Assembly: GCF_009863025.1 (NCBI RefSeq)
Contig: NZ_WWIR01000306.1
Coordinates: forward strand, 1 to 45,567
From: Streptomyces sp. SID4985
GTDB taxonomy: Bacteria; Actinomycetota; Actinomycetes; Streptomycetales; Streptomycetaceae
Direction of reading: 5' to 3'
DNA: 45,567 bases
Part shown: positions 23,778 through 30,980 of the stretch, piece by piece
Layout of the letters: each line of letters starts with the position of its first letter
Position numbering within the stretch: the stretch's first letter is position 1
Notes under the pieces: generated by a model
What the model was told of the DNA's origin: nothing
Database searches by the model: none
What the model saw: the letters and a program-made list of their open reading frames with translations, nothing else
Translations under genes and position numbers: made by a program

Positions 23778-24828
23778 GGTGGCCTTCCCTCCTGTTCGAC
23801 AGGGACCGTTTCTTCAGGGCGCGGGCGACGCGCAGCGCCACGATCCGGTCGACGGCGATGGCGAGGACGAGCAGGACGCCGTTGACGGCCAGCACCCACA
23901 CGGAGCTGACGCCGAGGGCGGGCAGCACGCTGCCGACGGTGGTGAGGAGCAGGGCGCCGAGTGCCGCGCCCCAGACGCTGCCGGAGCCTCCGGTGAAGGC
24001 GACGCCGCCGACCACCACGGCGCTGACGACGGTGAGTTCGTAGCCGCTGCCGGTGGAGCTGTCGACGTTGCCGAAGCGGGCCAGGTAGAGGGCTCCGGCG
24101 AGTCCGCTGAGGGCACCGCAGGCGGTGTAGACGGCGAGGACGCGCCGTCGTACGGGGATGCCGGCCAGGCGTGCCGCCTCGGGGTTGGAGCCGAGGGCGT
24201 ACAGTTCGCGGCCGCCGCCGTAGTGGCGCAGGTAGGAGGCGGTGGTGACGAGTACGGCGAGGGCGATAAGGACGAGCCAGGGGACGGCCCCGATGCCGCC
24301 GGAGCCGAAGTCGACGAAGCCGCCGGGCAGGTCGGAGGCAGTGATCTGGCGGGAGCCGACCCAGAGGGAGTCCAGGCCCCGCACGATGTAGAGGCTGCCG
24401 AGGGTGACGACGAGGGCGGGGACCTGGCCGAGGCTGACGAGGGCGCCGTTGAGCAGCCCGCAGCCGATGCCGAGGGCGACCGCGAGCAGGATCGCGGCCG
24501 TGACGGAGCCGCCGCTCTGGAGATGGTCACCGGCGGCGAAGGCGCAGAGGCCGAGGACGGAGCCGACGGACAGGTCGACGTTGCGGGTGACGACGACCAG
24601 CGCCTGGCCGGTGGCGACGAGGACCAGGATCGTCGCGTTGAGCAGGAGGTCCTTGACGCCCTGGGTGGAGAGGAACGCGCTGTTGCCCGCCTGGGCGACC
24701 ACGATCATCACCAACAGGACCAGGAGGATGGCGAGTTCGCGCAGTTTCAGCACGCGGTCGACGAGCCGGGTGGCGCGGGAGCGTTCCGGTCCGACGGCCG
24801 GGGCCTGCGGGTGCTCGGTGACGGTCAT
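23770..24828 (-). CDS. rhaP: Rhamnose ABC transporter permease 1
   Basis: The 352-residue CUT2-type permease starts MTVTEHPQAPAVGPERSRAT (cytosolic) and then runs through about 8-10 helices. Family segments are ATGQALVVVTRNVDLSVGSV, PALVVTLGSLYIVRGLDSLW, the coupling motif NPEAARLAGIPVRRRVLAVY and GGVAFTGGSGSVWGAALGAL. The ATG at 24828 overlaps the ATPase stop as ATGA. It forms a heterodimer with the next permease, by family precedent. Length is normal for CUT2 permeases, with a basic C-terminal tail. Confidence 0.88.
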   Translation of the reverse strand: MTVTEHPQAPAVGPERSRATRLVDRVLKLRELAILLVLLVMIVVAQAGNSAFLSTQGVKDLLLNATILVLVATGQALVVVTRNVDLSVGSVLGLCAFAAGDHLQSGGSVTAAILLAVALGIGCGLLNGALVSLGQVPALVVTLGSLYIVRGLDSLWVGSRQITASDLPGGFVDFGSGGIGAVPWLVLIALAVLVTTASYLRHYGGGRELYALGSNPEAARLAGIPVRRRVLAVYTACGALSGLAGALYLARFGNVDSSTGSGYELTVVSAVVVGGVAFTGGSGSVWGAALGALLLTTVGSVLPALGVSSVWVLAVNGVLLVLAIAVDRIVALRVARALKKRSLSNRREGHHG

Positions 24829-26327
24829 GCCGCCCTCCCGGTGGCCGCCGCGAGCACGGATTCCTCGGTGGCGGCCGCGCGCGGTATCTCGGCGGTGAGC
24901 CGTCCCTCGCGCATGACGAGGACACGGTCGGCCATGCCGAGGATCTCCGGCAGATCGGAGGAGATCATCAGGACGGCGACCCCGTCGGCGGCGAGCCCGG
25001 ACAACAGCCGGTGCACCTCGGCCCGGGTGCCGATGTCGATGCCGCGCGTGGGCTCGTCGACGATGAGCACCCTGGGCCCGGTGGCGAGCCACTTGGCGAG
25101 GACGACCTTCTGCTGGTTGCCGCCGGACAGGGTGCTCACGGCGTCCGCGAGGCGCGCGTACTTGACCCGCAGCCTGGCCGCCCAGTCGACGGCCCGGCCG
25201 CGTTCGGCGCGGCGGCTGCTCAGTCCGGCCCGCGTGGTCGTGCGCAGTCCGGTCAGGCCGATGTTGCGCTCGATCGACTGGGCCATCACCAGGCCCTGGG
25301 CGCGCCGGTCCTCGGGGACGAGGCCGAGACCGGCCGCCATGGCGGCACTCGGGGCGCCCCCGGTCAGCGGCTTCCCGCACACTTCGACCGATCCGGCGTC
25401 CCACCGGTCGACGCCGAACACGGCCCGCGCGACCTCGCTGCGACCGGCGCCGACCAGGCCCGCGAGCCCGACGATCTCCCCGCGCCGCACCTCGAAGGAC
25501 ACGTCGGTGAAGACACCCTCCCGGGTCAACCGGCTTACCCTGAGTGCGACTTCACCGATCTCGGCGGCTTGTTTCGGATAGAGCTGATCAAGGTCCCGGC
25601 CCACCATGCGGCGTACGAGATCGTCCTCGGTGAGCCCCTCGACGGGCTCGCTCGCGATCATTCTGCCGTCGCGCAGGGTCGTGACGTCCTGGCAGAGGGC
25701 GAAGATCTCCTCCAGGCGGTGGGAGATGAACAGGATCGCGGAGCCCTGTTCGCGCAGCGTGCGCACGACACCGAAGAGGCGGGCGACCTCGCTGCCGGTG
25801 AGGGCGGCCGTCGGCTCGTCCATGATCAGGACGCGGGCGTCGAAGGAGAGCGCCTTGGCGATCTCGACCAGCTGCTGGTCGGCGATGGACAGACCGCGCG
25901 CGGGCCGCTCGGGATCGAGGTCGACGGCGAGCCTGGTGAACAGGTCCCTGGCGGCGGCGTTCATGACCTTGTGGTCGACGCGCCCGAGGGAACGGCGGGG
26001 CTGCCGCCCCATGAAGATGTTCTCGGCGACCGACAGATCCGGAAAGAGCGTCGGCTCCTGGTAGATGACGGCCACCCCGGCGTCGCGGGCGTCGGCCGGG
26101 CCGTGCAGGACGACCGGCCTCCCGTCGAGCAACAGGGCACCGGCATCGGGGCGGTGGACGCCCGCGAGCGTCTTGATGAGGGTGGACTTCCCGGCGCCGT
26201 TCTCGCCCGCCAGGGCATGGGCCCGGCCGGCGTACAGCTCCAGGGAGACGTCGTGGAGCGCGCGGACGGCACCGAAGGACTTGCTCAGGCCCTGCGCGGC
26301 CAGGACGGGGGGCTCCGGCATGGTCAC
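24825..26327 (-). CDS. rhaT: Rhamnose ABC transporter ATP-binding protein
   Basis: The 500-residue protein is a duplicated sugar-import ATPase (two ABC domains), as in rhizobial RhaT, RbsA and MglA. Domain 1 (about 8-235) has Walker A GENGAGKST, signature LSIADQQ and Walker B VLIMDEPTAAL. Domain 2 (about 255-495) has LAGLVGAGRSEVA as a degenerate Walker A, signature LSGGNQQKVVLAKWL and VLIVDEPTRGID. It is the first gene of the transporter operon. The start is GTG at 26327 or ATG at 26321; neither has a strong ribosome site. The promoter and a LacI-type operator lie immediately upstream. Confidence 0.9.
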   Translation of the reverse strand: MTMPEPPVLAAQGLSKSFGAVRALHDVSLELYAGRAHALAGENGAGKSTLIKTLAGVHRPDAGALLLDGRPVVLHGPADARDAGVAVIYQEPTLFPDLSVAENIFMGRQPRRSLGRVDHKVMNAAARDLFTRLAVDLDPERPARGLSIADQQLVEIAKALSFDARVLIMDEPTAALTGSEVARLFGVVRTLREQGSAILFISHRLEEIFALCQDVTTLRDGRMIASEPVEGLTEDDLVRRMVGRDLDQLYPKQAAEIGEVALRVSRLTREGVFTDVSFEVRRGEIVGLAGLVGAGRSEVARAVFGVDRWDAGSVEVCGKPLTGGAPSAAMAAGLGLVPEDRRAQGLVMAQSIERNIGLTGLRTTTRAGLSSRRAERGRAVDWAARLRVKYARLADAVSTLSGGNQQKVVLAKWLATGPRVLIVDEPTRGIDIGTRAEVHRLLSGLAADGVAVLMISSDLPEILGMADRVLVMREGRLTAEIPRAAATEESVLAAATGRAA

Positions 26328-26341
26328 ACCGATCAGTCGGG

Positions 26342-26353
26342 TGAAAGGTTTCA
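26342..26353. promoter_or_regulatory. LacI-type operator upstream of rhamnose transporter operon
   Basis: The site TGAAAGGTTTCA has perfect five-base arms TGAAA/TTTCA around a central GG. It lies 15 bp upstream of the transporter operon start and downstream of that operon's -10 (26368-26373). A repressor bound here would block elongation or the transcription start. Arms match the second site at 26485-26496. Confidence 0.7.
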
Positions 26354-26367
26354 GTCAGTGCCCACGG

Positions 26368-26397
26368 AAGCTAGACCCGGGCCAACTATGCAGTCAA
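26368..26397 (-). promoter_or_regulatory. Promoter of rhamnose transporter operon
   Basis: On the minus strand a -35 TTGACT (26397-26392) and a -10 TAGCTT (26373-26368) are separated by 18 bp. The -10 hexamer is identical to that of the divergent promoter. The housekeeping sigma factor (HrdB type) would recognise this spacing. Confidence 0.65.
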
Positions 26398-26446
26398 TGG
26401 GCCGGAGTTGGATTTGTTTCCGACGGCCCGAGACCGTCCCGCACCC

Positions 26447-26475
26447 TTGACGGGCCGCCTCCACGCCCCTAGCTT
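26447..26475 (+). promoter_or_regulatory. Promoter of rhamnosidase-rhamnose catabolic operon
   Basis: A -35 TTGACG (26447-26452) and a -10 TAGCTT (26470-26475) are separated by exactly 17 bp. The expected transcription start falls a few bases before or in the operator at 26485. The rhamnosidase start codon is at 26522. Confidence 0.7.
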
Positions 26476-26484
26476 CGCCTCCCG

Positions 26485-26496
26485 TGAAACGATTCA
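26485..26496. promoter_or_regulatory. LacI-type operator upstream of rhamnosidase operon
   Basis: The site TGAAACGATTCA is a near-palindrome (10 of 12 symmetric positions) with the central CG typical of LacI-family operators. It starts 9 bp after the -10 of the plus-strand promoter, so a bound repressor would cover the start site. It shares arms with the site at 26342-26353. Confidence 0.75.
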
Positions 26497-26521
26497 TCGC
26501 CGAGTCGTTACGGAGCCGACC

Positions 26522-29500
26522 GTGATCAGCAGAAGACAGCTGTTGGGCACCACCGCCACGTCCGCGCTTGTGACCGCCGTGGGCACCGGGGCCGCCTCGG
26601 CCGCCGAGCCCTCCGGGACTGCCGGGCTCCCTGGGTCCGAGGTCGCCGCCGCCGTCGAACACCGGCCGCTGCGCGTCTCCCGCCCGACCGTGGAATACGT
26701 GAGCCATCCCCTGGGTCTCGACACGGCACGCCCCAGGCTCAGTTGGCCCCTGGCACCACAGGGACGGGGCCAGACGCAGAGCGCCTACCAGGTCCGGGTG
26801 GCCACCGCCCCGGGCCGCTTGACCGCGCCCGACATATGGGACAGCGGCAAGGTCGTCTCCCGGGAATCGAACCTGGTCCCTTACACCGGGCCGGAGTTGA
26901 GGTCCCGCACTCGCTATCACTGGCAGGTCCGCGTCTGGGACTCGGCCGACCGCGCCGGTGAGTGGAGCGAGCCCTCCTGGTGGGAGACGGGCCTGACGGC
27001 ACCTTCCGACTGGTCGGCGCGGTGGATCGCCGCTCCCGCACGCCTGGTCGGCGCACCCTCCCTGGAAGGCGCGTCCTGGATCTGGTTCCCCGAGGGCGAT
27101 CCCGCCAACAGCGCCCCCGCCGCTACGCGTTGGTTCCGGGGCCGCGTCGAGGTCCCCGCGGGAGCGACCCGGGTCCGCCTGGTCATGTCGGCCGACGACG
27201 GCTTCACCGCTCACGCCAACGGCGTACAGCTCGCACACGTCGAACCGGACGGCCCGGCGGACAACTGGCGGCGCCCGGTCGTCGTGGAGACTCAACCGGA
27301 GCCCGGGACCGTGGTGTTCGCCGTCTCCGCGACCAACGCGACGGCGGGACCCGCCGGTCTCATCGGCCTGATCGAACTGACCACCCCGCAAGGCGTCCGC
27401 ACCGTCGTGACCGACGCCTCCTGGAAGTCCGTCGACAAGGAGCCTGCGGGCGACTGGCGTTCGGCCGGTTACGACGACGGCTCATGGGCTTCGGCCAAGG
27501 TGCTCGCGCCATGGGGCGGCGGCCCCTGGGGCAGGATCTCGGCCGCCTACTCCCCCGCCGCGCAGCTGCGCCACGAGTTCCGCCTCCCGGCCGGGAAGAA
27601 GGTCGCGCGGGCCCGTCTGTACGCGTCGGCGCTCGGCCTCTACGAGGCTCACCTCAACGGCACCCGCGTGGGCGAGGACCGGCTCGCCCCGGGCTGGACC
27701 GACTACCGCCGACGCGTCCAGTACCAGACGTACGACGTGACGAAGCAGCTCACCCGTGGCGCCAACGCGCTCGCGGTGACCCTCGCGGCGGGCTGGTACG
27801 CGGGCAACATCGCCTGGTACGGCCCCCATCAATACGGTGAACTCCCCGCCTTCATCGGCCAGTTGGAGGTGACGTACACCGACGGCTCGACGGACCGGGT
27901 GCTGTCCGGCACCGACTGGCGTGCGGCGACCGGACCCGTCACGAGTGCCGATCCGATGGCGGGCGAGGACTACGACGCCCGGCGCGAGACCCCGGGCTGG
28001 ACCCGGCCCGGCTACGACGACTCCGCCTGGACCGCCGTGGAGGGCGTGGAAAAGGTGACGGCCGCGCTGGTCGCCCAGGTCGACGGTCCCGTACGCCTGG
28101 AGCGCGACCTTCCCGCGCAGCGGGTGACCGAACCGCGGCCCGGCGTCTTCGTCTTCGACCTCGGCCAGAACATGGTGGGCGCCGTCCGTCTGCGCGTCCG
28201 GGGCGATGCGGGCACCACCGTACGGCTGCGGCACGCGGAAGTGCTGAACCCCGACGGCACGCTGTACACCGCGAACCTGCGGACGGCGCGGGCCACGGAC
28301 ACCTACGTCCTCAAGGGCGGCGGCACCGAGACCTTCGAACCCCGCTTCACCTCCCACGGGTTCCGCTACGTCGAGGTCACCGGCTACCCCGGCAGGCCGC
28401 CCCTCGACGCGGTCACCGGCCGGGTGATCCACACGTCGGCCCCCTTCACGATGTCCTTCAAGACCGACGTCCCCCTGCTCAACCAGCTGCACAGCAACAT
28501 CACTTGGGGACAGCGCGGCAACTTCCTGTCCATCCCCACCGACACCCCGGCCCGCGACGAACGGCTCGGCTGGACCGGTGACATCAACGTCTTCGCGCCG
28601 ACGGCCACTTACACCATGGAGTCCGCCCGCTTCCTCACCAAGTGGCTGGACGACCTGAGGGACGGCCAGACGGCGGACGGCGCCTTCCCCAACGTGGCGC
28701 CGTACATGGACGTCGGTACGGGCGTGGCGGGTTGGGGCGACGCCGGAGTGACCGTCCCGTGGGCGCTGTACCGGACGTACGGAGACGTACGGGTCCTGGA
28801 GCAGGCATGGGCGTCGATGGTGCGGTGGCTCGACCACCTGAAGGCGCACAGCACCGGATACCTGCGCCCGGCCGAGGGCTACGGCGACTGGCTGAACGTC
28901 GACGACGAGACCCCGAAGGACGTCATCGCCACCGCGTACTTCGCGCACAGCGCCTCGCTGGTGGCCTCCGCGGCCGAGGCCCTGGGCAAGGACCCGGCCC
29001 CGTACCGAGCACTCTTCGGGAACGTCCGGGACGCCTTCCGGGCCGCGTACGTCACCGGGGGCGGCCGCGTGAAGGGCGACACCCAGACGGCGTACGTCCT
29101 GGCCCTCTCCATGGACCTGCTCGCCGCGTCGGACCGCACACCTGCCACCGACCGCCTGGTGGAGCTGATCGAGGCACGCGACGGGCACCTCTCGACGGGC
29201 TTCCTCGGCACCCCGCGCCTGCTGCCCGTGCTCACCGAGACCGGCCACACGGACGTCGCCTACCGGCTCCTGACCCAGCGCACCTTCCCCAGCTGGGGCT
29301 ACCAGATCGACCGGGGTGCCACCACCATGTGGGAGCGCTGGGACTCCATCAAGCCCGACGGCACCTTCCAGGACGCCGGGATGAACTCCTTCAACCACTA
29401 CGCGTACGGCTCGGTCGGCGAGTGGATGTACGCCCACATCGCCGGGATCGCCCCCGCCGCCCCCGGCTTCCGGAAGATCCTCGTGCGCCCGCGCCCCGGC

Positions 29501-29746
29501 GGCGGCGTGACCGAGGCGCACGCCCGCTTCGACTCGGTGTACGGCCGCGTCTCGACGGACTGGAAGACGGACGCCCAGGGCTTCCGCCTCACCCTGACCG
29601 TGCCGCCCAACACCACCGCCGAGGTGTGGATCCCCGACGGCCGACGGCCGGCCCACGTCACCGGCGACACCGCCCGCCTCCTGCGCCGCGAGGACGACAG
29701 CACCGTCTTCACCGCTCCCCCGGGAACCCACCACTTCTCCAACTGA
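26522..29746 (+). CDS. Tat-exported alpha-L-rhamnosidase (GH78)
   Basis: The 1074-residue exported GH78 enzyme releases L-rhamnose from plant or microbial rhamnosides. The N-terminus has the twin-arginine motif SRRQLLG followed by a hydrophobic stretch ending near AASAAEP. Next come a fibronectin-like N-domain (about 55-160, LGLDTARPRLSWPL), an inserted PA14/jelly-roll-like region (about 180-330), the rhamnosidase N-domain (RISAAYSPAAQLRHEFRLPA) and a concanavalin-like domain. The (alpha/alpha)6 catalytic barrel follows. It has DTPARDERLGWTGD near 675 and TTMWERWDS near 935, where GH78 acid and base residues lie. A C-terminal beta domain closes the protein. The GTG at 26522 follows GGAG. It is first in the catabolic operon. 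Confidence 0.92.
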   Translation: MISRRQLLGTTATSALVTAVGTGAASAAEPSGTAGLPGSEVAAAVEHRPLRVSRPTVEYVSHPLGLDTARPRLSWPLAPQGRGQTQSAYQVRVATAPGRLTAPDIWDSGKVVSRESNLVPYTGPELRSRTRYHWQVRVWDSADRAGEWSEPSWWETGLTAPSDWSARWIAAPARLVGAPSLEGASWIWFPEGDPANSAPAATRWFRGRVEVPAGATRVRLVMSADDGFTAHANGVQLAHVEPDGPADNWRRPVVVETQPEPGTVVFAVSATNATAGPAGLIGLIELTTPQGVRTVVTDASWKSVDKEPAGDWRSAGYDDGSWASAKVLAPWGGGPWGRISAAYSPAAQLRHEFRLPAGKKVARARLYASALGLYEAHLNGTRVGEDRLAPGWTDYRRRVQYQTYDVTKQLTRGANALAVTLAAGWYAGNIAWYGPHQYGELPAFIGQLEVTYTDGSTDRVLSGTDWRAATGPVTSADPMAGEDYDARRETPGWTRPGYDDSAWTAVEGVEKVTAALVAQVDGPVRLERDLPAQRVTEPRPGVFVFDLGQNMVGAVRLRVRGDAGTTVRLRHAEVLNPDGTLYTANLRTARATDTYVLKGGGTETFEPRFTSHGFRYVEVTGYPGRPPLDAVTGRVIHTSAPFTMSFKTDVPLLNQLHSNITWGQRGNFLSIPTDTPARDERLGWTGDINVFAPTATYTMESARFLTKWLDDLRDGQTADGAFPNVAPYMDVGTGVAGWGDAGVTVPWALYRTYGDVRVLEQAWASMVRWLDHLKAHSTGYLRPAEGYGDWLNVDDETPKDVIATAYFAHSASLVASAAEALGKDPAPYRALFGNVRDAFRAAYVTGGGRVKGDTQTAYVLALSMDLLAASDRTPATDRLVELIEARDGHLSTGFLGTPRLLPVLTETGHTDVAYRLLTQRTFPSWGYQIDRGATTMWERWDSIKPDGTFQDAGMNSFNHYAYGSVGEWMYAHIAGIAPAAPGFRKILVRPRPGGGVTEAHARFDSVYGRVSTDWKTDAQGFRLTLTVPPNTTAEVWIPDGRRPAHVTGDTARLLRREDDSTVFTAPPGTHHFSN

Positions 29747-29780
29747 CCTACCGGACACCATCCTTGAGAAGGGCTGCGCG

Positions 29781-30980
29781 ATGACCTCCGGAACCAGCAA
29801 GGACGCCGCCGGCATCAGGACCTTGTCCCCGGACGAGGTGAAGGCGGCGCTGAGGACCCAGGCCGTCGAGACGCCGTCGTGGGCGTACGCCAACTCCGGT
29901 ACGCGCTTCAAGGTGTTCGCGCAGCCCGGCGTCCCCCGCACCCCCTTCGAGAAACTGGACGACGCCGCCCAGGTGCACGCGTACACGGGCGTGGCGCCGA
30001 CCGTCGCCCTGCACGTTCCGTGGGACCGCGTCGACGACTACGGGGCGCTGGCCGCCCACGCGGAGAAGCGTGGGCTGCGGATCGGGGCGATCAACTCCAA
30101 TGTGTTCCAGGACGACGACTACAAGCTGGGCTCGGTCACCAACCCCGATCCCGCGGTGCGCCGCAAGGCCGTCGCCCATCTCCTCGACTGCGTCGGCATC
30201 ATGGAGGAGACCGGGTCGAGGGACCTGAAGCTCTGGTTCTCCGACGGCACCAACTACCCCGGCCAGGACGACCTCCGGACCCGCCAGGACCGACTCGCCG
30301 AGGCGCTGCGCACGGTCTACGACCGCCTCGGCGACGGCCACCGGATGCTCCTGGAGTACAAGCTCTTCGAACCGGCCTTCTACGCCACCGACGTGCCCGA
30401 CTGGGGCACCGCCTACGTCCACTGCCTCCAACTCGGCCCGAAGGCACAGGTGGTGGTGGACACCGGCCACCACGCGCCCGGCACCAACATCGAGTTCATC
30501 GTCGCGACGCTGCTGCGCGAGGGAAAGCTCGGCGGCTTCGACTTCAACTCCCGCTTCTACGCGGACGACGACCTGATGGCCGGTGCCGCCGACCCCTTCC
30601 AGCTGTTCCGCATCATGTACGAGGTGGTACGCGGCGGGGGGTTCACCCCGGACGTGGCGTTCATGCTCGACCAGTGCCACAACATCGAGGCGAAGATCCC
30701 GGCGATCATCCGCTCGGTGATGAACGTGCAGGAGGCCACGGCCAAGGCGCTACTGGTCGACGGCGAGGCCCTGGGCGAGGCCCAGCGCGCGGGGGACGTC
30801 CTGGCGGCCAACGGGGTCCTGATGGACGCGTTCAGCACGGATGTGCGGCCGCTGCTGGCGGAGGTACGGGAGGGGGCGGGACTGGAGGGCGATCCGCTGT
30901 CCGCCTACCGGCGGTCGGGCTGGCAGGAGCGGATCGTCGCGGAACGGGTCGGGGGCGTGCAGGCGGGGTGGGGGGCATGA
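29781..30980 (+). CDS. rhaI: L-rhamnose isomerase, Pseudomonas/actinobacterial type
   Basis: The 399-residue xylose-isomerase-like TIM barrel converts L-rhamnose to L-rhamnulose using a divalent metal. Visible are SWAYANSGTRFKVFAQPGVP, LKLWFSDGTNYPGQDDLRTR, MLLEYKLFEPAFYATDVPDW with the metal-binding Glu, VVVDTGHHAPGTNIEF with Asp/His ligands, and DFNSRFYADDDLMAGAADPF. The ATG at 29781 has GAGAAGG upstream. It starts 34 bp after the rhamnosidase stop, and its own stop overlaps the aldolase gene (ATGA). Length is normal for the RhaI type, which differs from E. coli RhaA. Confidence 0.93.
   Translation: MTSGTSKDAAGIRTLSPDEVKAALRTQAVETPSWAYANSGTRFKVFAQPGVPRTPFEKLDDAAQVHAYTGVAPTVALHVPWDRVDDYGALAAHAEKRGLRIGAINSNVFQDDDYKLGSVTNPDPAVRRKAVAHLLDCVGIMEETGSRDLKLWFSDGTNYPGQDDLRTRQDRLAEALRTVYDRLGDGHRMLLEYKLFEPAFYATDVPDWGTAYVHCLQLGPKAQVVVDTGHHAPGTNIEFIVATLLREGKLGGFDFNSRFYADDDLMAGAADPFQLFRIMYEVVRGGGFTPDVAFMLDQCHNIEAKIPAIIRSVMNVQEATAKALLVDGEALGEAQRAGDVLAANGVLMDAFSTDVRPLLAEVREGAGLEGDPLSAYRRSGWQERIVAERVGGVQAGWGA

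Noticed and set aside
26351..30000. Minus-strand frames across the rhamnosidase and isomerase genes (up to 834 codons)
   Set aside because: They are antisense of clearly identified plus-strand genes in a GC-rich genome; no domain is seen in them.
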